Position numbers and translations under genes: made by a program
Notes under the pieces: generated by a model
Databases searched by the model: none
Seen by the model: only the letters and a program-made list of their open reading frames with translations
What the model was told of the DNA's origin: nothing
Shown here: in pieces, positions 27,874 through 36,619 of the stretch
Position numbering within the stretch: the stretch's first letter is position 1
Layout: the number at the start of each line of letters is the position of its first letter
Source: an uncultured Christensenellaceae bacterium
GTDB lineage: Bacteria; Bacillota; Clostridia; Christensenellales; CAG-314
Assembly (NCBI GenBank): GCA_910586625.1
Contig: CAJUIZ010000006.1
Location: 49,092-113,091 of the forward strand
Length of the DNA stretch: 64,000 nt
Reading direction: 5' to 3'

Positions 27874-29028
27874 TTACAATTTTCCGTGAGATAGAAGCCA
27901 ATTAAATATTATCTCGGCGCAACTGTCGGCGCCGTAATCGGAACGCAAAGACCGAGCGGAATAAAGCAGAGCGTCGTATTCGGACGAACCGTCGGCGAAT
28001 TGAGAAATCTTATTAACCACGTCTTCCGGATCGAATATTTTAAGCGCGCTCTTGACCATATTTACATAATATTCGCCGTTAAGCTGCTCCACTCCGCTGG
28101 AATAATTTGTGGCGATTTGCGGAACGCCGAAGAAACACGCTTCGGCAAAAATATTAGCGCCGCTTTTGCCGCAGAACAAATCCGAAGCAGCTATGTAATC
28201 GAGCATTTTATTTGTAAAACCAATAGGTATCAAGCGACATTTACCTACGGTTTCAATAGCGGACAGCTCCTTGTATAACTCTTCGTTTTTACCGCAAACC
28301 GCAATGATATTTACAGGCAAATCGCGCTCTATGGCAAGACGGCAAATTTTGGACATTTTACCTATGCCGTATCCGCCCTCGGCAAGCAATGCGGTAAAGC
28401 GATTGTCTATGCCCAATTTGGCTCGTAAAGCCTCCTTATCCGGGCAAACGTCATACGCTTCGCGGCGTATAGGGTACGGAACGTACAGCGCGTTATTTTT
28501 GTTGAAACGGCGGCGATATTTTTTTATCGCTTCGGCATAGCCTATTCTCGACGGAATAACGAACAAATCGCAGGGATAATTGTACAACGGGTATGTTCTC
28601 GGATCCGGACAGTACAACACTGTGGCAGGCTTGCGGTTACATTTACAAGCAAAATAATTAGTAGACCAATGCGTACTTATTACTACGTCGGGTTCGAGCT
28701 CGTCCATATGGAGCACAGCGGCTTCGAACGCGCCCGACTTCAAATAGCGCGCCGAGCTGCGAGTGGATATGCGAGCGCCCCAAAAGTTCATACTATCAGT
28801 CATAAAGAAGCCGAAAGACCTGTCTTTATTCTGCCGTTCTACGGAATTGCACATACGTTCTTCGAACGCTTTGAGACTCTCATTGCCGCTTTCGGTAAAA
28901 AAGCGCGAACGTAAGCAATCAACCCTGTCGCCGTAATTGTGCTCGAATGCGTCTGCAATACCGCGCATAGGAATTATATGTCCCATACCCGCTTCGGCGA
29001 AAGGGAACACGACTCTTTTATTACTCAT
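27874..29028 (-). CDS. GT28/MurG-like glycosyltransferase
   Basis: A 384-aa GT-B fold glycosyltransferase. The N-terminus has FAEAGMGHIIPMRGIADAF, the glycine-rich acceptor-side loop with histidine typical of MurG and MGDG-synthase-like enzymes. The C-terminal half has IAASDLFCGKSGANIFAEA, the nucleotide-sugar-binding motif with the conserved serine-glycine-glutamate arrangement. The likely donor is a UDP-sugar and the likely acceptor a lipid, but neither can be set. There is a GGAG site before ATG 29028. It is followed by a strong terminator. Confidence 0.82.
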   Translation of the reverse strand: MSNKRVVFPFAEAGMGHIIPMRGIADAFEHNYGDRVDCLRSRFFTESGNESLKAFEERMCNSVERQNKDRSFGFFMTDSMNFWGARISTRSSARYLKSGAFEAAVLHMDELEPDVVISTHWSTNYFACKCNRKPATVLYCPDPRTYPLYNYPCDLFVIPSRIGYAEAIKKYRRRFNKNNALYVPYPIRREAYDVCPDKEALRAKLGIDNRFTALLAEGGYGIGKMSKICRLAIERDLPVNIIAVCGKNEELYKELSAIETVGKCRLIPIGFTNKMLDYIAASDLFCGKSGANIFAEACFFGVPQIATNYSSGVEQLNGEYYVNMVKSALKIFDPEDVVNKISQFADGSSEYDALLYSARSLRSDYGADSCAEIIFNWLLSHGKL

Positions 29029-29782
29029 ACGGTAAACTCCAATAATTTTAACGTATTATAATCGCGCCGCAACAAAACGTAACGTAACGATAGAAAGTAT
29101 GCCGTCATCCGAATAACCTAACGATAGAAAAATAACAACCTATCCGATTATACGCACTTTCGTCGGCAGCAGAAGCAAGACATCGTCAAATGCGATATAA
29201 TGCTATATTCGATATTATTATACCGCACACGAGCGATATTTTTCGCAATAAGTAATCATCAACGCGATACGATGTAACAGCGAATAACTGATAGCAGTTA
29301 GTTGCAGATTAACGCAGTTAATGGTTGTTCATATACTATTATATCGTACACGAACCAACTTAACGCACATTACACAACTTATCGCGTGATACGATGTAAT
29401 AGCGAATAATTAATAGTAGTTATTTGTAGTCAAACGTCGATAATTATTGTTCGTATACTATTATAACATAGCTTGACATATTATTCAAGCGTTATTTCGG
29501 CGGTAAAACGACAAAAAAACAAGACGGCGGAGTTATTATTACCGCCAATTTCCGATCAGACAAAAGAACAAAATACACGGACGGCAGGTATAAAACAGGG
29601 CGGAAAGTTAATAATAGCATTACGCGGGAAAAGCACGTTTTGCCGAGCGATTACATAGTCTACAAATGGGAGTTCTTCAAGCATTAACGGCACAAGGTTT
29701 AATCGCGGCAAACGGAAACGGCGGCGGCAAAAAAAATAACGCTTGCCGACTTTACGCGTCCGAAAAGAACAAAGGAGCGAAA
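29029..29782. other. Long intergenic region with diverged direct repeats before mazF
   Basis: About 750 nt without a gene I can support. It holds two diverged direct repeats (29263-29471), several tatactattata words and a TTGACA at 29473. Another open stretch (29473-29658) begins only at the TTG of that TTGACA and is not credible. A second frame ending TTCAAGCATTAA near 29687 looks protein-like (ending SDYIVYKWEFFKH) but lacks any start codon, so an eroded gene is possible. Confidence 0.5.
29263..29471. repeat. Two diverged direct repeats, 122-nt period
   Basis: The word gatacgatgtaa occurs at 29266 and 29388, followed in both copies by cagcgaataa or tagcgaataa, a tagcagtta or tagtagtta block, and tatactattata (29332 and 29454). 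The offset is 122 nt throughout. An upstream copy may be partly preserved near 29180-29225. Confidence 0.65.
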
Positions 29783-30121
29783 ATGATTAAACGCGGAGAA
29801 ATATATTATGCAGACTTGAACCCCGTAATCGGCAGCGAGCAAGGGGGCGTACGTCCTATTGTCGTGCTGCAAAACGACGTGGGAAACAAATACAGCCCCA
29901 CCGTCATTGCCGCGGCAACCACAAGCAAACTGACCAAAGCCAAGCTGCCAACGCATATAGAGCTTGCCAAGGAGCATTCGCCGCTGCCCAAAGATTCGGT
30001 AGTACTGTTGGAACAAATACGCACCATAGACAAAAGCCGAATAAAGGAACGCATAGGCGAACTGCCGCCGGAAACAATGCAGCAGATCGATAACGCGCTG
30101 CTGATAAGTCTCGGCTTTTAG
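29783..30121 (+). CDS. MazF/PemK-type endoribonuclease toxin
   Basis: A 112-aa protein beginning MIKRGEIYYADLNPVIGSEQ, the typical MazF/NdoA N-terminus. It contains VRPIVVLQNDVGNKY, VIAAATTSK and LEQIRTIDKSRI, the beta-strands and catalytic-basic region of sequence-specific mRNA interferases. ATG 29783 has a strong AAAGGAG site; a longer frame to 29666 is rejected. A ribbon-helix-helix antitoxin normally lies directly upstream in Bacillus and Clostridia. None is recognisable here, so this is an orphan or its partner is unrecognised. A terminator follows at 30271. Confidence 0.9.
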   Translation: MIKRGEIYYADLNPVIGSEQGGVRPIVVLQNDVGNKYSPTVIAAATTSKLTKAKLPTHIELAKEHSPLPKDSVVLLEQIRTIDKSRIKERIGELPPETMQQIDNALLISLGF

Positions 30122-30270
30122 CTGCGCCGCTACCGCATAAACGCGACGGTTGGGGCGCATATCGCGGCTATGTCGAAACGCATAAAATGCCCGCTACCGC
30201 AAAAAAATGCAATACCGAATGCATTTTGGAAAGTAATAGCTCGATAATACGTTTATAATAAAAAACAATG

Positions 30271-30300
30271 AAAAACCGCTCAAAACGAGCGGTTTTATTG
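30271..30300 (+). terminator. Intrinsic terminator after mazF
   Basis: A stem AAAACCGCTC with GAGCGGTTTT and a short loop, followed by T residues. The gap between 30122 and 30383 holds nothing else. Confidence 0.82.
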
Positions 30301-30383
30301 CATTTTTGTGATATTATGCGTGTAATAGTATATTACATTTTACTATAATTTTATAGTACAAGCGGCTTTTAACTGCGCTGCGT

Positions 30384-31379
30384 TTACTTCTTGGCAGGGG
30401 ACGACTTCTTGGCGGACGTCTTACTGCCCGACCGCTTTGCCGCAGAGGACGCTGCTTTGGACGACGGCTTGTCCCGAGTTTCGGTTAATTCGGCAGCGGG
30501 CGCGGCGGGAAGAATATTGACGTCCAAAGTGTTGAACGGAATCTGAATACCTTCCTGCTCGAAACGTTTGACCATACGCTCGTTAAGGTCGAAATACACT
30601 GTCCAATAGTCGGCGTTTTTCGTCCAGCAGCGGCATACGAAATCAAGCGAGCTTGCGCTCTGCTCGGAAAGACGAACGGTATAACCTTCGTCATGAAGCA
30701 CTAATTCGTGTTCGTCTAAAACGGACTGAATAGTCAGCTTTACCTTGTCGATATCCGAACCGTACGCCACGCCGAATTTAAGGTCTACGCGGCGTTTTTC
30801 TTCGGTGGAATAGTTGATTATGTTGCCGCCCGATACGGACGAATTGGGAACGGAAATAACCTTATTATCGGGAGTTATCAGTTTGGTTGAAAACAGAGTA
30901 ATCTTCTCCACGGTGCCGGAGATTCCTGCAATTTCCACAAAGTCGCCTTCCTTGAACGGGTGATTGGTGACAAGAATTATTCCGCTTGCGAAGTTGGATA
31001 TAACGGACTGTACGGCAAGGGAAATTGCCAACGTGCCGACAGTAAATAAAGCAACGAAGCTGGAGGTATCGATACCCAAAACGCGCATAATCGCGATAAG
31101 ATAAATAAACACCAAAATAATTTTGAGTATAGTTACTATAAAGTTGCCTGCGATTCCTTTAAGCTTGCCGCGGTTGACGATTTTGCGGGTAACGACAAGA
31201 ATAATCTTGATTAGTATAAGTCCCAGCACCACCACCGCAAGGCAGCACAGCAGCTTGACCCAACCGCGTTCGTCTATAAACCAAGTTACGATTGTAGCCC
31301 ACAGTTTTTGAAAAAACGTAAGATCGACTATGGGTTCTTCCGCGCCCGCTTCGGCAGCGAGCAGTCTTAAAACGTTCAT
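30384..31379 (-). CDS. MscS-family mechanosensitive channel
   Basis: A 331-aa membrane protein that releases solutes under hypo-osmotic stress. Helices lie at about residues 40-65, 80-100 and 110-130, followed by the pore-lining TM3-like AGGLAISLAV-type stretch (here VGTLAISLAVQSVISNFASGI). A beta domain follows with GDFVEIAGISGTVEKI. The C-terminal 40 residues are a lysine/serine/alanine-rich tail (SSKAASSAAKRSG) unlike the standard protein. There is an AAGGAG site before ATG 31379. The single-gene unit lies between mazF and valS. Confidence 0.9.
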   Translation of the reverse strand: MNVLRLLAAEAGAEEPIVDLTFFQKLWATIVTWFIDERGWVKLLCCLAVVVLGLILIKIILVVTRKIVNRGKLKGIAGNFIVTILKIILVFIYLIAIMRVLGIDTSSFVALFTVGTLAISLAVQSVISNFASGIILVTNHPFKEGDFVEIAGISGTVEKITLFSTKLITPDNKVISVPNSSVSGGNIINYSTEEKRRVDLKFGVAYGSDIDKVKLTIQSVLDEHELVLHDEGYTVRLSEQSASSLDFVCRCWTKNADYWTVYFDLNERMVKRFEQEGIQIPFNTLDVNILPAAPAAELTETRDKPSSKAASSAAKRSGSKTSAKKSSPAKK

Positions 31380-31515
31380 ATCATTTTCTCCTTTTGTATT
31401 TATATAATTTGTATATCAGCCGACAGCGACGCAATTGCGCGCGGACGAATCCGCAAGTGAAATCCTATGCGTTCCGTCGGCATTTGTACCCTATTAGCGT
31501 AACTTTGCGGCACGA

Positions 31516-34128
31516 CTACGACAATTCGTCCAAACGGGCTTGAAGCTGCTTGCGCAAATCTTCGTATTTGGCGAGCTTTGCTTTTTCCGCTTCTACCAAG
31601 TTTGCGGGAGCCTTGGCAAGGAAGCCCTGATTACCGAGCTTACCGTTGGCGCGGGCAATCTCGCCAGTTACGTTTTCCAATTCCTTGTTTATACGTTCGA
31701 TTTCCTTGTCCTTGTCTACCAAGTCTCCGAGAGGCACTTCGCACGCAGCGGCGCTGCACACAGCCTTGACCGTCTTCTCTCCCTTGGGCGCGGGAGCGTA
31801 CACCGTTTCTTCCAAACCGCACAGCTTGGCGATATAGCCGTCGCACTCCTTTATGCGGGCGTCGGAGCAGATAACGTACGCGCGAATACGCTTGGATGGC
31901 GCGACTCCGTACTCCGAGCGAATATTGCGGATTTTGGATATAAGCTCCTTTAATTCTTCCACCAATTTGCAATCGTCGGCAAAGAAGTACTTGCCGTCGT
32001 ACTCGGGGTAACGCTCCGTCATAACCGTTTCGGAATGAACGGGCATACCTTGATAGATTTCTTCCGTTATAAAGGGAGCGAAGGGGTGAAGAAGTTTGAG
32101 TATTTTGTCCAAAACGTATGCCAACACCGACAAGGTGTCTATACGCGCCTTATCGTCAGAGCCGTAAAGCGCGGGCTTGGTAAGCTCGATATACCAATCG
32201 CAAAATTCGCTCCATACAAAGTCGTACATACACTGACTTGCCATACCCAGCTCGAACTTGTCGAGCAATTCCGTAACCTGACGGATAACGTCGTTGAGCT
32301 TGGTCAAAATCCACTTGTCCGCAAGCGACAGCTTGACGGCTGAAATATCCTTCAACGTCTTGCCTTCGCAGTTCATCAGCACGAATCGGCTGGCGTTCCA
32401 TACTTTATTCATAAAGTTGCGCGTACCGTCTATTTTGTCCTGCGAGAAACGGATATCCGAGCCGTTAGCTACGCCGTTTATAAGGGCAAAGCGCAGGGTG
32501 TCCGCGCCGTACCTGTCGATAAACTCCACAGGGTCTACGCCGTTGCCCAAGGACTTGCTCATCTTGCGCCCCTGTTCGTCGCGTACTATGCCGTGCATTA
32601 AAACGTCCTTGAAGGGGACCTTACCCGTGTTATACAGCGAGCTGAAGATCATACGCGCTACCCAGAAGAAAATTATGTCGTAGCCGCAGGAAAGAACGCT
32701 TGTGGGGAAGAAGGTCTTGAAATCGTCGCTGTTGCTGCAATAGCCGAGAGTTGAGAACGGCCACAGCGCGCTGGAAAACCATGTGTCCAACACGTCTTCG
32801 TCTTGACGGATATGCTTGCCGCCGCAGTTGGGGCATACGGTAGGGTCGGTTTCTTCGCAGATTTCCGCGCCGCATTCGTCGCAGTACCAAACGGGAATGC
32901 GGTGTCCCCACCACAGCTGGCGGGAAATACACCAGTCGCGGATGTTCTCCATCCAGTTGAGATAGGTCTTTTCGAAGCGTTCGGGGTGGAACTTGATTTC
33001 GCCGCTTTTTACAGCCTGTATTGCCGGCTTGGCAAGGGGCTCCATACGCACAAACCACTGCTTGGATACTATCGGCTCGACGGTAGTATGGCAACGGTAG
33101 CAGCTGCCTACGTTGTGTTTGTGCGGCTCGACGCGCTGCAACACGCCCGTTTCCTTTAAGCGTTCCACGATAGCCTTGCGCGCTTCGTAGCGGTCCATAC
33201 CGGCAAATTCGCCTGCGTTTTCGTTCATAGTTCCGTCGTCGTTCATAACGCGGATAACGGGCAGATTGTGGCGGCGGCCTACTTCGAAGTCGTTAGGGTC
33301 GTGAGCGGGGGTTATCTTAACTACGCCCGTGCCGAATTCCATATCGACGTATTCGTCGGCTATGACGGGGATTTCGCGGTTGACAAAGGGGACGATTACC
33401 GTTTTGCCGATTAGGTGAGTATAACGCGGGTCGTTGGGATTGACGGCGACGGCTGTGTCGCCAAGCATAGTTTCCGGACGGGTGGTTGCAAAGGTGACAG
33501 TCGTCTTGCCGTCCGACGTAGTATAGCCGTAATGCCAAAAATGCCCGTCACGCTCTTCGTATTCCACTTCCGCGTCGGAAAGAGCGGTTTTGCACTGCGG
33601 ACACCAGTTGATGATACGGTCGCCGCGATAGATAAGACCTTCCTTGTACATCTTGACGAAGGCTTTACGTACGGCTTTGCTGCAATTTTCGTCCATTGTA
33701 AATGCAAGGCGCGTCCAGTCGCAGCTGCTGCCGAGACTTTTGAGCTGCTCGACAATTCGTCCGCCGTACTGCTCCTTCCACTGCCAAGCGCGCTTGAGAA
33801 AGCCTTCGCGGCCGAGATCGCGCTTGTCGACGCCTTCCTTCTTCAACGCTTCGACGATTTTTACTTCCGTTGCGATGCTTGCGTGGTCGGTACCGGGAAG
33901 CCACAGCGTGTTGTAGCCCTGCATACGCTTGAAGCGAATGAGCGTGTCCTGTATGGCGTTGTCCAAGCCGTGCCCCAAGTGCAGCTGACCCGTTATATTG
34001 GGCGGCGGCGTGACCATTGAAAAGTGCGGCGCGTCACTGCTGACGGACGGAGTGAAATAGCCGCGCTCCATCCACTGCTTGTAAAGACGGCGTTCGAAGC
34101 TGCTTGGTTGATAGGTTTTGTCTAACAT
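31516..34128 (-). CDS. valS: Valyl-tRNA synthetase
   Basis: Charges tRNA-Val with valine. The protein is 870 aa. Class I motifs are intact: HLGH at 50-53, the editing-domain TTRPETMLGDTAV, zinc-ribbon-like Cys clusters (CPQC, CDEC and CPNC), KMSKS near residue 520, and a C-terminal coiled coil with the LVEAEKAKLAKYEDL pattern. There is a strong GGAG site before ATG 34128. Expression is very probably controlled by the T-box leader and terminator just upstream. Confidence 0.98.
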   Translation of the reverse strand: MLDKTYQPSSFERRLYKQWMERGYFTPSVSSDAPHFSMVTPPPNITGQLHLGHGLDNAIQDTLIRFKRMQGYNTLWLPGTDHASIATEVKIVEALKKEGVDKRDLGREGFLKRAWQWKEQYGGRIVEQLKSLGSSCDWTRLAFTMDENCSKAVRKAFVKMYKEGLIYRGDRIINWCPQCKTALSDAEVEYEERDGHFWHYGYTTSDGKTTVTFATTRPETMLGDTAVAVNPNDPRYTHLIGKTVIVPFVNREIPVIADEYVDMEFGTGVVKITPAHDPNDFEVGRRHNLPVIRVMNDDGTMNENAGEFAGMDRYEARKAIVERLKETGVLQRVEPHKHNVGSCYRCHTTVEPIVSKQWFVRMEPLAKPAIQAVKSGEIKFHPERFEKTYLNWMENIRDWCISRQLWWGHRIPVWYCDECGAEICEETDPTVCPNCGGKHIRQDEDVLDTWFSSALWPFSTLGYCSNSDDFKTFFPTSVLSCGYDIIFFWVARMIFSSLYNTGKVPFKDVLMHGIVRDEQGRKMSKSLGNGVDPVEFIDRYGADTLRFALINGVANGSDIRFSQDKIDGTRNFMNKVWNASRFVLMNCEGKTLKDISAVKLSLADKWILTKLNDVIRQVTELLDKFELGMASQCMYDFVWSEFCDWYIELTKPALYGSDDKARIDTLSVLAYVLDKILKLLHPFAPFITEEIYQGMPVHSETVMTERYPEYDGKYFFADDCKLVEELKELISKIRNIRSEYGVAPSKRIRAYVICSDARIKECDGYIAKLCGLEETVYAPAPKGEKTVKAVCSAAACEVPLGDLVDKDKEIERINKELENVTGEIARANGKLGNQGFLAKAPANLVEAEKAKLAKYEDLRKQLQARLDELS

Positions 34129-34200
34129 AATAAGCTCCTGATATATGTATTTGTATTAAGAAAATAGACGGGTTTTATAAGGTTTCGCTACGCTTTTATA

Positions 34201-34295
34201 ATGCGCAATGCGTAATTAAGGTGCGGCTACGCATAGATTTACAAGGTTACGCTGCGCTGGATTTCTCCGTGCGCTTCGCTTAGTCGAAATGACAT
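34201..34295. repeat. Interspersed repeat, copy B
   Basis: Carries the same blocks as copy A at 18681: atgcgtaattaagg, gctgcgctggatttctccg and tagtcgaaatgaca, with an extra ~20 nt between the first two. It sits between the valS start region and the T-box leader, so it is transcribed as part of the valS 5' untranslated region after the terminator. Confidence 0.65.
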
Positions 34296-34348
34296 AATAA
34301 AATGCTTGGACGAAACCGCGTAGGAAATTCAGCGACATGGGGTTAATG

Positions 34349-34815
34349 AAAATAAAAGCCCTTTGCATAAGCAAAGGGCGAATTATATCGCGGTACCACC
34401 TTAATTTTTGTTTTCGTACCAATCGTTCGACGGGTTTACTGCGCGGTCGCTGTCGCTTTGCGCTTGTAAACGTATTCCGTCGAAGTCCGACTGTTAGGTT
34501 GCGCTTGACACAAGCGCGTCTTTTCCATTTCGGCGGGCGCACACCCCGCCAACCCCGTTTGGGCGCAAAACTCAGGTACACGCCCTGACTTTGCGGAAAA
34601 GTTCTGCCTTATTTCGGACAAATCGCTCGAAAACACTTGGAAGCTTATAACGGAGCTACCCGAACAAAGCTACTTTCGCTTGCAAAGCAAACGCCGTTTC
34701 GCCCTGTCAACATCGGCAAACTACGCCGCTGCATACCCTTTCCTGCGGAATTCTCACCGTAGTCCGCTCTCTTGAAGGCAGGTAAACAAGGTCTTTTGCC
34801 TAAAACGTTTTTACC
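34349..34815 (-). promoter_or_regulatory. T-box leader (valine-responsive, predicted) of valS
   Basis: The minus-strand leader is about 465 nt. Recognised elements in order are an AGAGAG-type Stem I base with GGTGAGAA, GGTAGCTCCGTTAT, the conserved antiterminator AAGGTGGTACCGCG (34402-34389), and a terminator stem GCCCTTTGC with GCAAAGGGC (34379-34358) followed by a U-rich run. Uncharged tRNA-Val is expected to favour the antiterminator and valS expression. It is longer than usual: several extra hairpins (near 34530 and 34480) lie between Stem I and the antiterminator. I did not fix the specifier codon. Confidence 0.9.
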
Positions 34816-34820
34816 TGCTT

Positions 34821-34849
34821 ATTATATAGCAAGCGCAAAAATTTGGCAA
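34821..34849 (-). promoter_or_regulatory. valS T-box promoter
   Basis: Minus strand TTGCCA (34849-34844), 17-nt spacer, TATAAT (34826-34821). The predicted transcript starts at about 34814, at the beginning of the T-box leader. It lies 24 nt beyond the stop of the toxin gene at 34874. Confidence 0.82.
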
Positions 34850-34873
34850 GCGAAATTGCAAAAAATTGTCATA

Positions 34874-35209
34874 CTATATCCTATCGAAAAAACGCGAGAA
34901 CACGTCCGACATAGCATAAAACGCCGCCATAACACGCACTTCCTTTTGCTCGTCCACCACTTTGTAAATCAAAACGAAATTGTTTACTATCGCCTTGCGG
35001 TACGGCTGACCCTTTGTCAGTTTCTCGTCGGCGATAAGGGGCATAGAATAAGGAAAACTGCTTATTACGTCCACTGCGTTAAGCACGTCGTTTAGTAGCT
35101 TTGCCGCAGCGGAAGGGTTCTTCAAATTATCACGCACATAGGAAAGTATTTCGCTTATGTCGTCCTTGGCTTGCGCTACTATTACCGCTTTGTATTTTTC
35201 AGTCGGCAT
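34874..35209 (-). CDS. RelE/ParE-family toxin
   Basis: A 111-aa type II toxin. It has the basic RelE/ParE fold pattern: N-terminal VIVAQAKDDISEILSYVRDN helix and LPYRKAIVNNFVLIYKV-type strands, plus a final basic segment. Such toxins either cut mRNA on the ribosome (RelE) or poison gyrase (ParE); I cannot separate these. The start at 35209 overlaps the preceding antitoxin gene by 11 nt, the standard coupled arrangement. It ends just upstream of the valS promoter. Confidence 0.9.
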   Translation of the reverse strand: MPTEKYKAVIVAQAKDDISEILSYVRDNLKNPSAAAKLLNDVLNAVDVISSFPYSMPLIADEKLTKGQPYRKAIVNNFVLIYKVVDEQKEVRVMAAFYAMSDVFSRFFDRI

Positions 35210-35486
35210 ACTTCGATTTCAACTCCTGCGCAAAGCTGTCAAAATCGATTAGCTGCCCCGCTTGCTCCTGCTGTTCCGCAAAGCGCAGCTTGGCGGAAAC
35301 AAACTGCTCGACCGAGCGTTCCTGCGCGGACTTGACGCTTACGTTGAAAGGCAAACCGCCTTCGCGAATGGACGCAAGCAAGAACATATTTACCGCCGTT
35401 GTCATATCCAAACCCAATTGCGCAAAAACCTGCTTTGCTTCGTCGCGTACATCGGATTCTACCTTAATATTCATTGACGTTTTCAT
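35199..35486 (-). CDS. RelB/DinJ-type antitoxin
   Basis: A 95-aa antitoxin. The N-terminal ribbon-helix-helix MKTSMNIKVESDVRDEAKQV is the RelB/DinJ DNA-binding fold, and the C-terminal half (LRFAEQQEQAGQLIDFD) is the toxin-binding part. There is a CGGAG site before ATG 35486. It is transcribed with the downstream toxin and probably autoregulates the pair. Confidence 0.9.
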   Translation of the reverse strand: MKTSMNIKVESDVRDEAKQVFAQLGLDMTTAVNMFLLASIREGGLPFNVSVKSAQERSVEQFVSAKLRFAEQQEQAGQLIDFDSFAQELKSKYAD

Positions 35487-35579
35487 AAATAATCTCCGAT
35501 AACGTTATTATATGTATTATTATATAGAAAAATACGTCCATTGTCAACATAACGGGCGTATTTTAGACGATTTTTACTG

Positions 35580-35801
35580 TTAAATATCCGAAAGACCGAG
35601 AAGGTAATCGGCGGAAACGTTTAACGCTTTGCAAATTCTGACGAAAGTGTCCAGCTTGGGCAACTTCTTGGTCGTATAGTACTGAGTAACCATTTCGGGA
35701 GAAACGCCTATCTTTTCGGCGAGTTGTTTAACCGTCAGTTTGCTGTTTTCCAATTCTTCTTTTAACCTTGTTTTGAAAGCTTGGTCTTTTAGTTCAATCA
35801 T
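35580..35801 (-). CDS. Small XRE-family regulator (array member 4)
   Basis: A 73-aa HTH protein. The helix-turn-helix is around residues 20-45 (LTVKQLAEKIGVSPEMVTQY) and the C-terminal signature is VSADYLLGLSDI. It is fourth in the transcribed order of an array of four short XRE genes that all read minus. The antitoxin gene follows after 93 nt. There is no effector domain, so it likely acts as a dimeric DNA binder. There is a GCAGGTAAC site before the ATG. Confidence 0.9.
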   Translation of the reverse strand: MIELKDQAFKTRLKEELENSKLTVKQLAEKIGVSPEMVTQYYTTKKLPKLDTFVRICKALNVSADYLLGLSDI

Positions 35802-35819
35802 AATGTTACCTGCAATACT

Positions 35820-36023
35820 CTAAATTTCCGACAAACCTAAAAGATAATCGGCGGAAACGTTTAGAACTCTGCACAAGTCGTACAGCGTATTCAGAGTAGG
35901 CTCGCTTTCGCCGTTTTTATACTGCGTAATGCAACTTGGGTTTATTCCGCATTGCTCCGCTATTTCTTTTTGCTTTAACGAAGTTTGAAGTAACGCTTCG
36001 TTAAATCTCTTTTGAAAAATCAT
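35820..36023 (-). CDS. Small XRE-family regulator (array member 3)
   Basis: A 67-aa HTH protein. The HTH (LKQKEIAEQCGINPSCITQY) lies at residues 16-35 and the C-terminus is VSADYLLGLSEI, almost the same as members 1 and 4. ATG 36023 has a GGCGGA site. It is 18 nt from member 4 and 12 nt from member 2. Confidence 0.9.
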   Translation of the reverse strand: MIFQKRFNEALLQTSLKQKEIAEQCGINPSCITQYKNGESEPTLNTLYDLCRVLNVSADYLLGLSEI

Positions 36024-36035
36024 ATTATCCGCCTA

Positions 36036-36242
36036 TTATTGACACAAAATATAGTTTGCGTCCACGTCTAAAAGCTTGCAAAGATTGGCGAGAGTATCCA
36101 AAGCGGGCATCTTGCGACCTTTTAGATAGCTGCAAATCTGCGTGGGCTTTACGTTAACAGCATTGGCTATTGCGGTTTGAGACATTCCGCTTTGCGTAAT
36201 CGCTTCCGCAATTCTTTTTTGTATTTCTTCTAATGTAATCAT
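36036..36242 (-). CDS. Small XRE-family regulator (array member 2)
   Basis: A 68-aa HTH protein (HTH around SQTAIANAVNVKPTQICSYL). It lacks the GLSDI-type ending, finishing VDANYILCQ. I used ATG 36242. A longer frame to 36293 overlaps the end of member 1 and looks like a shadow. Member 1 ends at 36254, so the spacing is 11 nt. The ribosome binding site is weak. Confidence 0.82.
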   Translation of the reverse strand: MITLEEIQKRIAEAITQSGMSQTAIANAVNVKPTQICSYLKGRKMPALDTLANLCKLLDVDANYILCQ

Positions 36243-36253
36243 AATATATAATT

Positions 36254-36481
36254 CTAAATATCGGACAAACCAAATAAGAAGTCGCTGGAACAATCAAATA
36301 ATCTGCATAGTGTTATAATCTGTTCGTAGTTTAACTCAAACACACCGCTTTCGAAACGGGCATAAGCTTGTTGAAGTATATTTAGTTTTTCTCCGACTTG
36401 CTTTTGAGTATATCCCGCTTGCTTTCTTGCTTGCGCCAAACGTTCACCGACCTGCTTTTTAATATCCATAGATAATTTCAC
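36254..36481 (-). CDS. Small XRE-family regulator (array member 1)
   Basis: A 75-aa HTH protein (HTH around YTQKQVGEKLNILQQAYARF) with the ending CSSDFLFGLSDI. The start is GTG 36481, since AAGGAG lies 4-5 nt upstream. The next ATG at 36469 is too far from any site. It is the first gene of the array and faces the small plus-strand gene at 36620 across three phased operator-like sites, so it is the best candidate autoregulator. Confidence 0.88.
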   Translation of the reverse strand: MKLSMDIKKQVGERLAQARKQAGYTQKQVGEKLNILQQAYARFESGVFELNYEQIITLCRLFDCSSDFLFGLSDI

Positions 36482-36508
36482 ACATCTCCTTAAAAGTACT
36501 TAATGATT

Positions 36509-36587
36509 AACACAAAATGTTGTAAAATACTTCACAAATAACACTAAGTGTTGTAGAATATATTTTGATACTATACTTTATGTTGTA
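36509..36587. promoter_or_regulatory. Three phased operator-like repeats between XRE array and small gene
   Basis: AACACAAAATGTTGTA (36509-36524) and AACACTAAGTGTTGTA (36540-36555) share the palindromic half-sites AACA and TGTT. A third, half-type copy, TTTATGTTGTATA, has its TGTTGTA at 36581-36587. The spacing of the TGTTGTA words is 31 and 32 nt, about three helical turns, so the sites face the same side of DNA. This is typical for a dimeric XRE repressor binding cooperatively between divergent promoters. Confidence 0.75.
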
Positions 36588-36619
36588 TACATTTTTGCAA
36601 ATCTATGGAGCTAAAACGA

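Noticed and set aside
29473..29658. 61-aa frame before mazF as an antitoxin
   Set aside because: It begins at a TTG that is part of a TTGACA promoter-like word, lacks a ribosome binding site, and shows no ribbon-helix-helix pattern.
34436..34636. 66-aa frame in the valS leader
   Set aside because: It lies across the T-box structure and changes frame relative to known elements; most likely chance.
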